Source of the DNA: Candidatus Syntrophocurvum alkaliphilum
GTDB taxonomy: Bacteria; Bacillota; Syntrophomonadia; Syntrophomonadales; Syntrophomonadaceae
DNA length: 64,000 nucleotides
NCBI RefSeq assembly: GCF_009734445.1
Contig: NZ_CP046457.1
Span: forward strand, 62,001 to 126,000
Direction of reading: 5' to 3'
Below, in pieces: positions 1 to 9,266 of the stretch (position 1 is its first letter; the number at the start of each line of letters is the position of its first letter). The translations under genes were made by a program, and so were the position numbers. The notes beneath the pieces were generated by a model that saw nothing but the letters and a program-made list of their open reading frames with translations, searched no databases and was not told the DNA's origin.

Positions 1-694
1 AGTTTCTAAAGGTAAGAAAACTGAGGAAGATGTTGGCAAGTTTAAAGGTTTATTAACCAGTGCTACAGATAATAGTAATTTTAAAGATTGTGATATTGTA
101 ATCGAAGCAATTATAGAAAATATTGATATTAAGAAAAAAGTGATGAAAGGATTAGACGAGTTATGTAAAGCTGATACCATTTTGGCGACAAATACATCAG
201 CTCTAAGTATAACGGAAATTGCGGCCTCAACTAATCGCCCTGATAAAGTTGTCGGTATGCACTTCTTTAATCCGGTTACAGCTATGAAATTAGTTGAAGT
301 TATACCTGGTGCAGAAACTTCTGAAGCAGTTGTTAATACAGTTGTTGAATTAAGCAACAACATTCGCAAAGAACCAGTGCCGGTTCAAGAATCACCTGGA
401 TTTATAGTTAATAGAGTATTAATTCCTTATATAAATGAAGCTGCAATTCTTTATCAAGAAGGTGCTGCTTCTGCTGAAGAAATTGATAAGGCGATGAAAT
501 TAGGAGCTAACATGCCTATGGGACCACTAGCTTTAGCAGACTTAATTGGTATAGATGTATGTTTGATGATTATGAACTATTTCTGGAATGAATTTGGTGA
601 CTCTAAATATCGTCCTGCATTGTCACTTAAGCAAAAAGAAAGAGCTGGTCATTTAGGTAGAAAAACAGGCAAAGGATTCTTTGATTATAAATAA
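1..694 (+). CDS. hbd: 3-hydroxyacyl-CoA (3-hydroxybutyryl-CoA) dehydrogenase, 5' end cut by window edge
   Basis: This is the C-terminal part (about 230 residues) of an NAD-dependent 3-hydroxyacyl-CoA dehydrogenase, which interconverts 3-hydroxybutyryl-CoA and acetoacetyl-CoA. The reading frame is open from base 2. Comparison with the complete copy at 9267-10118 shows that the first 53 residues, including the NAD-binding glycine motif, lie before the window. The family segment GMHFFNPV and the C-terminal helical domain ending in GKTGKGFFDY are present. The DNA matches the second copy almost base for base up to the last few codons; T604 corresponds to C10028 and the final codons differ. It is followed after 41 bases by thl, then acd, so it belongs to a C4 acyl-CoA operon. 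Confidence 0.95.
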   Translation, partial: VSKGKKTEEDVGKFKGLLTSATDNSNFKDCDIVIEAIIENIDIKKKVMKGLDELCKADTILATNTSALSITEIAASTNRPDKVVGMHFFNPVTAMKLVEVIPGAETSEAVVNTVVELSNNIRKEPVPVQESPGFIVNRVLIPYINEAAILYQEGAASAEEIDKAMKLGANMPMGPLALADLIGIDVCLMIMNYFWNEFGDSKYRPALSLKQKERAGHLGRKTGKGFFDYK

Positions 695-735
695 CGTTTA
701 TATCGAGAGAAATTTAAAGAGGGGGATGTGAGAAT

Positions 736-1917
736 ATGACTAAAGAAGTAGTTTTGGTTGGTGCATGTAGAACACCTGTAGGATCATTTGGGGGCACATT
801 AAAAGACGTAAGTGCTGTAGAACTAGGAAAAGTAGTAATGGAAGACAGTTTAAAACGAGTTGGATTAAAACCAGATCAATTAGATGAAGTAATATTCGGA
901 TGTGTATTACAAGCTGGTCAAGGTCAGAACGTGGCTCGTCAAGCCTCTATTCATGCTGGTATACCGGAAACCGTTCCAGCATATACAATCAATAAAGTTT
1001 GTGGTTCAGGACTAAAGTCAATTAGTATAGCTGCACAAGCTATAAAAGCAGGTGATGCAGATGTTATTCTTGCAGGTGGAACTGAGAATATGTCACTTGC
1101 TCCTTATGCACTAGAAAAGGCACGTTATGGATATAGAATGGGACCTGGAAAAATAGAAGACTTAATGATAAAAGATGGTTTATGGGAAGCTTTTAATAAT
1201 TATCATATGGGAATAACTGCAGAAAATATAGTAGACGAGTGGAATATATCTCGTGAAGAACAAGATGCTTTTGCTTTTAGAAGTCAAGATCTTGCTGCTA
1301 AAGCGATAGAGGAAGATAAATTTAAAGATGAAATAGTACCAGTGGTAATTAAGACTAGAAAAGGTGAAACAGTTTTTGACAAAGATGAACATCCTAACTT
1401 AGCACCACAGGAGAAGTTAGCCAAAATGAGACCAGCCTTTAAAAAAGATGGTTCTGTTACAGCTGGAAATGCCTCTGGAATAAACGATGGTGCAGCAGCA
1501 GTAATAGTTATGTCTAAAGAAAAAGCAGACGAACTTGGCTTAGAGCCTTTAGCTACAATTTCAAGTTATGCATCAGGTGGTATTGATCCTAAGATTATGG
1601 GTATTGGACCTGTTCCTGCTACTAAAAAGGCTTTAGATAAAGCAGGATTAAATATAGAAGATATAGACCTTATAGAAGCTAACGAAGCATTTGCAGCACA
1701 GTCTTTAGGAGTATCAAAAGAACTTGGTTTAGAAAAGGTTATGGATAGAGTAAATGTAAATGGTGGGGCAATAGCAATTGGTCATCCAATTGGAGCGTCT
1801 GGTACAAGAATATTAGTCACACTGCTTTATGAAATGCAAAAGCGTGATTCTAAAACAGGTTTAGCTACTCTCTGTATTGGTGGAGGACAGGGTATAGCTA
1901 TGGTAGTTTCTAGATAA
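736..1917 (+). CDS. thl: Acetyl-CoA acetyltransferase (thiolase)
   Basis: This thiolase condenses two acetyl-CoA to acetoacetyl-CoA or cleaves it in reverse. The protein has 393 residues, the normal length for the family. The nucleophilic cysteine is Cys89 in NKVCGSG, the catalytic histidine is His350 in GHPIGASG, and the second cysteine is Cys380 in the canonical CIGGGQG. The ATG at 736 follows a GAGGGGGA ribosome binding site. The gene sits between hbd and acd and is probably co-transcribed with them. It is the one member of the trio missing from the second, otherwise near-identical hbd/acd copy downstream. It is clearly divergent from the other thiolase at 17600-18805. Confidence 0.95.
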   Translation: MTKEVVLVGACRTPVGSFGGTLKDVSAVELGKVVMEDSLKRVGLKPDQLDEVIFGCVLQAGQGQNVARQASIHAGIPETVPAYTINKVCGSGLKSISIAAQAIKAGDADVILAGGTENMSLAPYALEKARYGYRMGPGKIEDLMIKDGLWEAFNNYHMGITAENIVDEWNISREEQDAFAFRSQDLAAKAIEEDKFKDEIVPVVIKTRKGETVFDKDEHPNLAPQEKLAKMRPAFKKDGSVTAGNASGINDGAAAVIVMSKEKADELGLEPLATISSYASGGIDPKIMGIGPVPATKKALDKAGLNIEDIDLIEANEAFAAQSLGVSKELGLEKVMDRVNVNGGAIAIGHPIGASGTRILVTLLYEMQKRDSKTGLATLCIGGGQGIAMVVSR

Positions 1918-1940
1918 ACAAAAAATGAGGAGGATTTTTA

Positions 1941-3083
1941 ATGAATTTTAGATTATCAGAAGAACATGAAATGTTTAGAAAAACATTTAGAGATTTTGCA
2001 GAAGGAGAAATAGAACCATCAGCTGCTGAACGTGATGAAGAAGAAAGATTTGATATGGATCTATTCCGCAAAATGGCTGATTTAGGCATGTGTGGATTAC
2101 CGTGGGGAGAAGAGTACGGAGGAGTAGGATCTGACTTTCTAACTTATGTATTAGCGGTAGAAGAGCTTTCAAGAGTTTGCGGTTCTATGGGTGTTACTTT
2201 ATCAGCTCACGTATCACTAGCTTCATGGCCAATTTGGAAATTTGGTACAGAAGAACAGAAACAAAAATATCTAGTGCCATTAGCTGAAGGGACTAAAATG
2301 GGGGCATTTGCAATTACTGAACCAACGGCTGGTAGTGATGCAGGTGGAACAAAAACAACTGCAGTACTAGATGGTGATGAATATGTCTTAAATGGAACCA
2401 AAGTATTTATAACAAATGCTTATTATGCTGAAACTTATGTTGTAATAGCTAGGACAGGACCTAAGGATCTTGGACATAAGAGTATAAGTGCATTTATAGT
2501 TGAAAAAGATACTCCTGGCTTTAGCTTTGGTAAAAAAGAGGATAAGCTAGGTATAAGATCATCAGCTACCTATGAGTTAGTATTCGAAAACTGCCGCATT
2601 CCAAAGGAAAACCTTCTTGGTAAAGAAGGAGATGGATTTAAAATTGGTATGATGATCCTAGATGGTGGAAGAAACGGAATTGCTGCTCAAGCAGTTGGAA
2701 TAGCTCAAGGAGCATATGAATTTGCACTTAACTATTCAAAAGATAGAGTTCAATTTGGAAAACCAATATCTAAACAACAGGCTATCCAATTCAAATTAGC
2801 TGATATGGCAACACAAATAGAAGCTGCAAGATTATTAACCTATCAAGCGGCTTGGTTAGAAAGTCAAGGATTGCCATATGGTAAACAAAGTGCAATGGCA
2901 AAACTGTATGCGGGTGATGCTGCAATGGCAGTAACAACAGAAGCAGTACAGGTATTAGGTGGGTATGGTTATTCTAGAGAATATCCAGTTGAAAGAATGA
3001 TGAGAGATGCTAAGATTACACAAATTTATGAAGGTACAAATGAAATTCAACGTGTAGTTATAGCAAGCAATATACTCAAGTAA
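1941..3083 (+). CDS. Acyl-CoA dehydrogenase (short-chain), copy 1
   Basis: An FAD-dependent acyl-CoA dehydrogenase of 380 residues, which oxidises acyl-CoA to enoyl-CoA or works in reverse as butyryl-CoA dehydrogenase. Family signatures are visible: the FAD/substrate segment [14 protein letters not shown] and the catalytic base Glu364 in [19 protein letters not shown] site precedes the ATG. It follows thl by 23 bases. DNA and protein are nearly identical to the copy at 10297-11439; the only residue change seen is Gln here versus Glu there in YGK(Q/E)SAMAK. No etfAB electron-transfer flavoprotein genes lie beside it, so its electron acceptor must be encoded elsewhere. Substrate chain length cannot be fixed from sequence. 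Confidence 0.93.
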   Translation: MNFRLSEEHEMFRKTFRDFAEGEIEPSAAERDEEERFDMDLFRKMADLGMCGLPWGEEYGGVGSDFLTYVLAVEELSRVCGSMGVTLSAHVSLASWPIWKFGTEEQKQKYLVPLAEGTKMGAFAITEPTAGSDAGGTKTTAVLDGDEYVLNGTKVFITNAYYAETYVVIARTGPKDLGHKSISAFIVEKDTPGFSFGKKEDKLGIRSSATYELVFENCRIPKENLLGKEGDGFKIGMMILDGGRNGIAAQAVGIAQGAYEFALNYSKDRVQFGKPISKQQAIQFKLADMATQIEAARLLTYQAAWLESQGLPYGKQSAMAKLYAGDAAMAVTTEAVQVLGGYGYSREYPVERMMRDAKITQIYEGTNEIQRVVIASNILK

Positions 3084-3093
3084 TTACGATATA

Positions 3094-3128
3094 AATGAAC
3101 GGAGCTTATGATATTAACTCCGTTCATT
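3094..3128 (+). other. Perfect 11-bp inverted repeat between acd and the CoA-transferase gene
   Basis: Bases 3094-3104 (AATGAACGGAG) pair exactly with 3118-3128 (CTCCGTTCATT) around a 13-base loop. No T-run follows, so this is more likely an mRNA processing or stabilising hairpin, or a weak attenuator, than a strong terminator. It lies just before the CoA-transferase ribosome binding site. Confidence 0.6.
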
Positions 3129-3153
3129 GTAAAAAATTGTAGGAGGGTAGATT

Positions 3154-4494
3154 ATGAGTTGGTTAGAAGAATATAAGAAAAAACTAGTAAGTGCAGATGA
3201 GGCTGCTAAGGTGGTCAAAACGGGTGATTGGGTAGATTATGGTTGGTGTGTGGGACATTCTTACGATGTTGATAAAGCAATTGCAAATCGAGCATCTGAA
3301 CTTACTGATGTAAAGCTCAGGGGCGGTGTAACCATGTGGATGCCGGCTATCTTTCAGATAGAGAATCCAGAAGCTCATTTTACTTGGAATTCATGGCATT
3401 ATTCTGGGGTTGACCGCAAAATAAATGATATGGGTTGTGGTTACTATGCGCCCATTCGGTATTCTGAAGTTCCTAGGTATTATCGCGAAAACGTAGAACC
3501 TATAGCCGTCGCTATATGTCAAGTGGCTCCGATGGATGAACACGGTTACTTTAATTTTGGTCCCCAGGCCTCCCATCAGATGGCTACATTTGATGTTTCA
3601 ACCATTAAAATTGTAGAGGTTAATAATAATATGCCTCGTTGTTTAGGTGGTACTGAGGTAGGGATCCATATTTCAGAAGTTGATTACATTGTGGAAGGGT
3701 CTAATCCTCCACTGCCCCAACTAGGTTCTGCAGTGCCTTCGGAAGCAGATGAAAAAGTGGCTGCTCTTATTGTTGATGAAATTCCTAATGGTGCATGTTT
3801 GCAATTGGGGATAGGTGGAATGCCTAATGCGGTAGGAATGATGATAGCAAAATCTGATCTTAAAGATTTGGGTGTTCATACTGAAATGTATGTTGATGCC
3901 TTTGTAGATATATCTATGGCGGGTAAAATTACAGGACTGAAGAAAAATATAGATCGTGGTCGTCAATCATTTGCATTCGCAGCAGGAACCAGTAAGCTCT
4001 ATGATTATTTACATAATAATCCTCAAATTATGAGTTGTACTGTTGATTATACTAATGATCCAAGTGTTGTAGGTATGATTGATAATTTTATGTCTATTAA
4101 CAATGCTGTAGAGATAGATCTGTTTGGTCAGGTTAACTCGGAGTCTTCTGGAACCAAACATATTAGTGGTACTGGTGGACAATTGGACTTTGTAATGGGT
4201 GCTTACCGTTCCAAGGGTGGTAAGAGTTTTGTTTGCTTATCCTCAACTTATGGTAAAGCCGGAGAGCCCAAATCTCGTATTGTGCCGACAATGAAGCCCG
4301 GAAGCATTACAACTGATAGCCGTACTGTTGTTCATTGGGTGGTAACTGAATATGGCAAGGTTAATCTGAAAGGCAAATCAACTTGGGAAAGAGCTGAAGC
4401 ATTAATTTCAATTGCTCATCCAGACTTTAGAGATGAGTTAATCCGAGAAGCTGAAAAAATGAAAATTTGGAGAAAGTCCAACAAAATTGTGTAA
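3154..4494 (+). CDS. Butyryl-CoA:acetate CoA-transferase (acetyl-CoA hydrolase/transferase family)
   Basis: This 446-residue enzyme has the length and motifs of the acetyl-CoA hydrolase/transferase family and most resembles butyryl-CoA:acetate CoA-transferases. It would exchange CoA between butyryl-CoA and acetate, the terminal step of butyrate formation or the activation step of butyrate oxidation. The N-terminal [10 protein letters not shown] and HFTWNSWH segments, the [12 protein letters not shown] loop (about 218-228), the GVHTEM segment whose Glu244 is the probable catalytic glutamate by analogy, and GTGGQLDF (339-346) are visible. The ribosome binding site is AGGAGGG. It closes the hbd-thl-acd cluster and ends before a strong hairpin. 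A 4-hydroxybutyrate CoA-transferase role is a less likely alternative. Confidence 0.88.
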   Translation: MSWLEEYKKKLVSADEAAKVVKTGDWVDYGWCVGHSYDVDKAIANRASELTDVKLRGGVTMWMPAIFQIENPEAHFTWNSWHYSGVDRKINDMGCGYYAPIRYSEVPRYYRENVEPIAVAICQVAPMDEHGYFNFGPQASHQMATFDVSTIKIVEVNNNMPRCLGGTEVGIHISEVDYIVEGSNPPLPQLGSAVPSEADEKVAALIVDEIPNGACLQLGIGGMPNAVGMMIAKSDLKDLGVHTEMYVDAFVDISMAGKITGLKKNIDRGRQSFAFAAGTSKLYDYLHNNPQIMSCTVDYTNDPSVVGMIDNFMSINNAVEIDLFGQVNSESSGTKHISGTGGQLDFVMGAYRSKGGKSFVCLSSTYGKAGEPKSRIVPTMKPGSITTDSRTVVHWVVTEYGKVNLKGKSTWERAEALISIAHPDFRDELIREAEKMKIWRKSNKIV

Positions 4495-4532
4495 AGCACT
4501 AGTTTAAGTTTTCATTCAAGTTTCCTTTCATA

Positions 4533-4580
4533 AAGAGCTTGTTGTAGATTTATATCTACAATGAGCTCTTGTTTTGTGTT
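4533..4580. terminator. Hairpin terminator between convergent genes
   Basis: AAGAGCT-GTTGTAGAT (4533-4549) pairs with ATCTACAA-GAGCTCTT (4554-4570), followed by GTTTTGTGTTTT on the plus strand. It separates the CoA-transferase gene from the convergent dynamin-like gene and may serve both strands. Confidence 0.8.
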
Positions 4581-4587
4581 TTGCGTA

Positions 4588-6327
4588 CTACAGTTGTTTG
4601 ATTATCTTACTTTCTTTTTTTAGAGCTTCTTCTAATGTATTAATATCTTTATTAATCTGCTCAATTTGTTGGGTTATTACATTTTCATTCGATTGTTTTT
4701 GCTTTAGAGCAATCTCTAATTGATTATTTATTTCATTTTTAGCTTCTTCAACCATGTTATCCATTAGTAAGTTTAATTCCTTAGAGGATTTTTTTAGACA
4801 TTCTAGAAAATGATGTCTTAAAACTCCGCAATTGCGGTCGACATCAATAGAAATTCTATCTATAAATTCCTTGCGAATTAATGGATTAATGATAAAGCTA
4901 GGTAGTTTACCAGCAAAAGCAGAGGGGGCTGTTTCAATGAAAAGAGGGGATCTACCCACTTTATAATCTACATTACCGCTTGTATTCATAATGGGAACAT
5001 CAATTTGTCCATCCCACTTTAATCCAAACATTTCCGATGCTTTTTTATATATATCTTCAACTAAAGCTTTCAGACGTAGCAGAAAACGTTCTCCTGCTTC
5101 ATTAAAAGTTTTTTCAATCCAGTCAGCGTTTTTTTCACGAAACGGTTTTACTTGATTTAAAACGCTTTCTTCAAGTGCTATATTTAATTCATCAGTTAAC
5201 TTTTTACTACCTTGTTTATGGTAATTGTTATAAATTTCATCTAATTGCGTATTTATTATTGGTATAGTTTTATCTTGAAACTGTTTTACATTATCATCAT
5301 ATTGGTTTAATATATGCCTTACTTCAGCTTGTAATAAATTTTTAGCTTCTCTTTTAGTGACATCAACATTTTCTAAAAAAAGCTCAAAATCTTTAATATT
5401 AGAATTAAGTTTATCTATAGGGGTGATTAGTGTTTCCTTTCTTAAAGTTAATAAATTATATTGATTTTTAGCTATGATGCGCATTCTTGTTTCAATTGAA
5501 TTAATTAAAATTTCATCTTTTCTATTATTTAATTCTTGGTTTAAAAAATCTAAAAGCTTTTGCATACCGCTTTTTTGGTATTCAATTTCATTACCTTGTA
5601 TTTTGGCTTCAAGTCCATCGCGAGCAGATACTGGTATTATAGTAATGTTTTCTCTATTTAGCTTATCTTTTAATACTTTGGCTGAGAAGTTAATTAATAA
5701 ACTTAGTTCCTCTTTATTAACCATATCTAGCTTATTTAGAATAAAAACCGTTGCAGTTTCATTATTTTGTATTTCATTTAAAAAATTTATTTCGGTTTCA
5801 TTTAAAGGTGTATCACTTGAGAATAAAAATAGTACAACATCAATACTTTCTAAAAAATCACGAGCAGTTTCAGTATTATGCTTATATACAGAACCAACTC
5901 CGGGGGTATCATAAAGTTTTATTCCTTTGTTTAACAGAGGATTAGGGTTGTATATGGTAACTAACTTCACTTCTTTTTTATTATCTGGATTTTCTTCTTC
6001 TGAAACATAACTACCTAATTCTTTTAGATTAATTTTTTTTTCTTGTCCATCTTTAAACTCTACTAATCCAAAATTATTATTTCCATATTCAATAGCAGTG
6101 ATAATTGATGTTACAGGAACAACACCTGAAGGTAAAATATTATCACCTAATAATGCATTAATTAAAGTTGATTTACCGCGCTTCATTTGGCCAACTACTG
6201 CAATGTTTAACTGTTTGTTACCAAATTGATTTTGTAAACTTATCAAGCTTTCAATTATTGTGTTACTAAGTGAATATTCTTGAGCAATATTTATTAAAGT
6301 TTCTAGGTTTTTATTAATTTTTTCCAC
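4588..6327 (-). CDS. Bacterial dynamin-like GTPase
   Basis: A 579-residue dynamin-superfamily GTPase. The GTPase domain shows the P-loop GQMKRGKS (46-53), a switch threonine in PVTS (about 71-74), the G3 motif DTPG (140-143) and the G4 motif NKLD (198-201). The rest is mostly helical and coiled coil, with a glycine/proline-containing segment near 440-480 that could be the membrane-contacting paddle. Bacterial dynamin-like proteins remodel or protect membranes; several respond to membrane stress. The GTG start at 6327 follows GGGAGGT. The gene stands alone, and its mRNA leader is a fluoride riboswitch with its own promoter, so expression should rise when fluoride enters the cell. The specific role is inferred. 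Confidence 0.85.
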   Translation of the reverse strand: MEKINKNLETLINIAQEYSLSNTIIESLISLQNQFGNKQLNIAVVGQMKRGKSTLINALLGDNILPSGVVPVTSIITAIEYGNNNFGLVEFKDGQEKKINLKELGSYVSEEENPDNKKEVKLVTIYNPNPLLNKGIKLYDTPGVGSVYKHNTETARDFLESIDVVLFLFSSDTPLNETEINFLNEIQNNETATVFILNKLDMVNKEELSLLINFSAKVLKDKLNRENITIIPVSARDGLEAKIQGNEIEYQKSGMQKLLDFLNQELNNRKDEILINSIETRMRIIAKNQYNLLTLRKETLITPIDKLNSNIKDFELFLENVDVTKREAKNLLQAEVRHILNQYDDNVKQFQDKTIPIINTQLDEIYNNYHKQGSKKLTDELNIALEESVLNQVKPFREKNADWIEKTFNEAGERFLLRLKALVEDIYKKASEMFGLKWDGQIDVPIMNTSGNVDYKVGRSPLFIETAPSAFAGKLPSFIINPLIRKEFIDRISIDVDRNCGVLRHHFLECLKKSSKELNLLMDNMVEEAKNEINNQLEIALKQKQSNENVITQQIEQINKDINTLEEALKKESKIIKQL

Positions 6328-6342
6328 TGTGTTTTACCTCCC

Positions 6343-6442
6343 AAAAAACAAAATAGCTCCTGTCCTAAATTAGACAGGAGCCATTAGCCTTATTATTGTT
6401 AGGCGTTTAAGCGTAAAGCTATGGTGGGCACCATCACCATAT
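6343..6442 (-). promoter_or_regulatory. Fluoride riboswitch (crcB motif) with intrinsic terminator
   Basis: Read on the minus strand, the leader has P1 hairpin GGTGATGGTGCCCACC, then ATA, AACGCC and AGGCTAATGGCTCCTG, matching the crcB/fluoride consensus. The P1 loop GGTGCC can form the family pseudoknot with GGCTCC; compared with my recollection of the Thermotoga version (GGUGUU with AACUCC) both sides change together, which supports the call. The 3' part GCTCCTGTC (ending near 6373) re-pairs with GACAGGAGC (to about 6353) and is followed by TATTTTGTTTTTT, a terminator competing with the pseudoknot. A 12-base insertion lies between P1 and the AACGCC strand. It sits 15 bases before the dynamin-like start codon and in the same direction. 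Confidence 0.92.
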
Positions 6443-6462
6443 ATTTTATTATTCCAATGAAC

Positions 6463-6491
6463 AGTATAGAATAATTTTTTATTTTATACAA
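6463..6491 (-). promoter_or_regulatory. SigA-type promoter of the fluoride riboswitch transcript
   Basis: On the minus strand TTGTAT (6491-6486) and TATACT (6468-6463) are separated by exactly 17 bases. Transcription would begin around 6456, just before the aptamer. This makes the dynamin-like gene an independent unit and not a read-through from the chemoreceptor gene. Confidence 0.7.
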
Positions 6492-6525
6492 GCTAAGATA
6501 TTTATGTATGTTAATATTTTAACCA

Positions 6526-8250
6526 TTAAGTTCTAAACCTATCAATCAACTGGTTTAGTTTTTCAGCATTTTCAGCTAGTTTATGAGCAGCTTTGCTTAC
6601 ATCTGCAGCAGCTTGTGCTGATACTTCTGTTCCTTTACCTATTTCTTGAGAGCCAGTGTTTGTTTTTTCGATTGTACTTAGAGTATCTTGCATGCCTTTA
6701 TTTATTTCGTTCATTGCTATAGAAATATTATTAATTTCATTATTAAATGTATCGGTTAGGTTATATAATCTATCAGCGTCTTGCTTATAGCTTTTTCCTA
6801 TTTCCTCCATCATTTCATAATCTTTAACCACATCATTGTCTACAAACTTAAGCATTTTATTTGAGGCTTTTAAAAGACTTTCTAAAGATGTTTGTACTTG
6901 TGAAGTTAGGCCTTGAATAGAACCTACAGTTTCAGAAGAATTTTCAGCTAGTCTTCTAACTTCTTCAGCTACTACCGCAAAACCTTTGCCTTCTTCGCCG
7001 GCGCGAGCAGCTTCTATAGCAGCATTTAGAGCTAATAAATTAGTTTGTTCTGCAATTCCGGCTATGGTTTGTGCAAGTGTTGATATTTCTTCTACAACAC
7101 GAGCCTCTTTTATTGCCTGATTTAATTCATCTTGTATCTCTTGATAAATATTTATTGTTGATTGTTTAGCTTTTTCAGCATCTTTTTGTACTTGTAATGC
7201 TTTTTGTTCAATTTCTTTTGCTTCTATATTACCTTCAAGTGCACTTGTGCTTAAAGTATCTAGTTTATTGCCTATTTCTTCACCTGAATCATTAATTTGT
7301 TTAGTTGCTGCTGATATTTCTTCCATTCCAGCCGCTATTTCTTGTACAGAGGCACTATTTTGTTGTGTTGTTAAAGCTATTTTATCACTTGAGGTTAACA
7401 GCTGTTCACTTGATGCAGCTACTTCTTGAGAATTAGCAGATATATTATCAATGAGGTTTCCTAAGTCATTATGTAATTTTTCAAAAGCTTTAGCTAGTTC
7501 ACCAATTTCATCATTTCTATTTATAAATTCGTCAGGGATTTTACTAGTGAAGTCTCCATCAGCAATTATTTTTGCTTCATGTGATATGTTTTTTATAGGG
7601 TTTGTTATTTGTCTTAATGCTATAAAGAATATAGTTATGGAAATTATAATAGCTAGTATAAGAGCAACACACATTTCTACAATTGTATTAAAATACATTT
7701 CTGCTCCTTCTGTGCGTGTTGTTTCCGCAATATGTACATTTATATCTACTAAGTTTTCTACTCTTTCTTGTACTATTGATCTCTGATTTTCTATCATGGG
7801 TGCATATGATTGTGCTCTAGATAACCTATCGTCTCTAATTAAATTATTATATCTATCAACCATGGAATAGTAGTTTTCTAATGCTGAATTAACATCATGA
7901 AAAGCACTTTCATTATCAGAGTGGTTTATGCGTGACTCACTATACTGAACAGAAAGTGTTTCAAGGGATTCTATGCTTTCCTCTACTGAATTAATAGCTT
8001 CTAGTCTATTATCAGCAGATTCTTCAACTAACATATAATAATGGTCACCACGGATAGATAAAAGCTCATTGTATATATCATTTATATACCCAATTGGTAA
8101 AAGTGCTTCTTCATACATTCTGTCTAAATTATTATTCATTGAGTTAACTTTGATAATACCGTTTATTCCAATACCTGTAGCAAATAAAATTAAAATTATA
8201 AATAGTAGTAAAAATTTAGTACTAATTTTTAAATTTTTATACCACCTCAA
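6526..8250 (-). CDS. Methyl-accepting chemotaxis protein
   Basis: A 574-residue membrane chemoreceptor. A transmembrane helix lies near residues 11-31, followed by an extracellular helical bundle (about 32-190) of the four-helix-bundle type, a second transmembrane helix (about 191-213), a HAMP domain (about 214-268) and a long cytoplasmic signalling coiled coil. The conserved hairpin tip [19 protein letters not shown] is intact, so coupling to CheA/CheW is expected. The TTG start at 8250 follows GGAGG with eight bases of spacing. No other che gene is nearby. The ligand is unknown. The gene is divergent from the sigma-54-controlled hbd/acd cluster about 1 kb away. Confidence 0.92.
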   Translation of the reverse strand: MRWYKNLKISTKFLLLFIILILFATGIGINGIIKVNSMNNNLDRMYEEALLPIGYINDIYNELLSIRGDHYYMLVEESADNRLEAINSVEESIESLETLSVQYSESRINHSDNESAFHDVNSALENYYSMVDRYNNLIRDDRLSRAQSYAPMIENQRSIVQERVENLVDINVHIAETTRTEGAEMYFNTIVEMCVALILAIIISITIFFIALRQITNPIKNISHEAKIIADGDFTSKIPDEFINRNDEIGELAKAFEKLHNDLGNLIDNISANSQEVAASSEQLLTSSDKIALTTQQNSASVQEIAAGMEEISAATKQINDSGEEIGNKLDTLSTSALEGNIEAKEIEQKALQVQKDAEKAKQSTINIYQEIQDELNQAIKEARVVEEISTLAQTIAGIAEQTNLLALNAAIEAARAGEEGKGFAVVAEEVRRLAENSSETVGSIQGLTSQVQTSLESLLKASNKMLKFVDNDVVKDYEMMEEIGKSYKQDADRLYNLTDTFNNEINNISIAMNEINKGMQDTLSTIEKTNTGSQEIGKGTEVSAQAAADVSKAAHKLAENAEKLNQLIDRFRT

Positions 8251-8606
8251 TAGCTAAACCTCCAATTTATAATCTTTTTCTAATATAATAATATCTAATT
8301 TTTTGGTTAAATTTTCTGTAAACATGGTTTCAATTGTGCTTTTTAATGTAGCTATTGTCAAATATGAATATTGACGAATTAATACTGTGTGTGTTGTTTA
8401 TCTAAAAATATAAGTTTTAGAGTCGAACTTTAGAAGAAAGCTGAAGTATTGTAAATGTTTCGAGAGTTTTCGTATTTCTACTTAAATATTGCACAAAATC
8501 TGTGGAGAGTGAAATTATATCTTGAACATAACGATGTGAATTTTTTTATAGAAATTAAGAGAAAATTAACCACTAAAAAAAGTTTCTTTAAAAGCTTAAA
8601 AAATTA
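8251..8606. other. Intergenic region upstream of the chemoreceptor gene
   Basis: Very AT-rich sequence that must contain the chemoreceptor promoter on the minus strand. I see no convincing small gene, hairpin or repeat in it. It adjoins the dyads and sigma-54 promoter that follow. Confidence 0.5.
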
Positions 8607-8732
8607 ATGCAGGAGTGCATCCAAATCAAGCAATTTCCATTATTTTCATTTGGCATACTTAACTTGTTTTGGAATATTAAGGGAAAAAGCCCAACAATGC
8701 AGATGTGCATTATTTCAAATGCACATCTGCAT
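8607..8732 (+). promoter_or_regulatory. Three ATGCA-N4-TGCAT dyads, candidate upstream activator sites
   Basis: The dyad ATGCA-N4-TGCAT occurs at 8607-8620, 8697-8710 and 8719-8732. The centres lie about 90 and 22 bases apart and roughly 100-220 bases upstream of the -24/-12 promoter at 8824. That is the usual distance for sigma-54 enhancer-binding proteins acting through DNA looping. The nearby activators at 11560-13635 and 14917-17016 are the obvious candidates to bind here. Confidence 0.6.
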
Positions 8733-8743
8733 TGTTGGGCTTT
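8686..8743. repeat. 26-bp perfect inverted repeat with 6-base loop
   Basis: Bases 8686-8711 are the exact reverse complement of 8718-8743, leaving only ATTTCA between them. The arms run from AAAGCCCAAC to TGTGCATT and contain two of the ATGCA-N4-TGCAT dyads. There is no T-run at either end and no adjacent gene end, so it is not a standard terminator. It could be a cooperative operator or cruciform, or the remnant of a small mobile element. Confidence 0.85.
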
Positions 8744-8823
8744 GAAGTTATATTAAATAGAAAATAATAGCAATCACAATTAGCTATTTAAGCTGTTTCT
8801 AGTCATATCAGTAAATTTTTATG

Positions 8824-8840
8824 TTGGCATGTTAATTGCA
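8824..8840 (+). promoter_or_regulatory. Sigma-54 (-24/-12) promoter for hbd-acd copy 2
   Basis: TTGGCATGTTAATTGCA matches the TTGGCAC-N5-TTGCA consensus with the required 12-base GG-to-GC offset. Transcription would begin near 8851 and give a leader of about 415 bases before hbd at 9267. Upstream dyads and two linked sigma-54 activator genes support the assignment. Confidence 0.75.
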
Positions 8841-8890
8841 ACTAAACATTATAAGCATTTTTAACCAATAATTGGGTTAGCTGTAAACTG

Positions 8891-8963
8891 CTGCTCTATG
8901 GTAGTGGAAGTGAATGCCACTTTTCCATTTAAACATAATGTTTTATAAAACATCATGGAGCAG
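8891..8963 (+). ncRNA. Candidate three-way-junction leader RNA
   Basis: Within the predicted leader, CTGCTCTATG (8891-8900) pairs over 10 positions with CATGGAGCAG (8954-8963), including one G-U. Inside are a hairpin TGGAAGTG...CACTTTTCCA (8905-8927, small bulge) and ATGTTT/AAACAT (8938-8953), the latter abutting the closing stem. This is a compact riboswitch-like fold with no RNA family that I recognise. It could also be a protein-binding leader or a mobile-element relic. No terminator immediately follows. Confidence 0.4.
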
Positions 8964-9266
8964 TGGGATCCTTCTTTTGAGCATATAAAATACTAAGCAT
9001 TTATTTAATGTGTTTTTCATATTTAATGAATTCTATCATATATATTTGACTGTATGCTAAAAACTTAAACTGCATCCTATTAGATATAAAGTTTTAGAAA
9101 AAGGGGGGAGCATAATAAAGATATAAAGAATATGAAGGGGGGCATACTTTTCAACACTTTAAAGTAAAAGATTGGCGGGGTTATGATTTTTAAAAACTGA
9201 AAACCAGAGCGATAGAACTTAAAGAGAGACGTGCTTTAAGATAATTTAAGAGGAGGTATAAATAAA

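Noticed and set aside
8651-8668. TGGCATACTTAACTTG as a sigma-54 promoter
   Set aside because: The -12 element is off by one base in spacing and lacks TTGC; the site at 8824 fits far better.
9100-9200. Two runs of GGGGGG with nearby ATG codons, possible leader peptide or degraded gene before hbd copy 2
   Set aside because: Frames close after only a few codons and no recognisable remnant was found.
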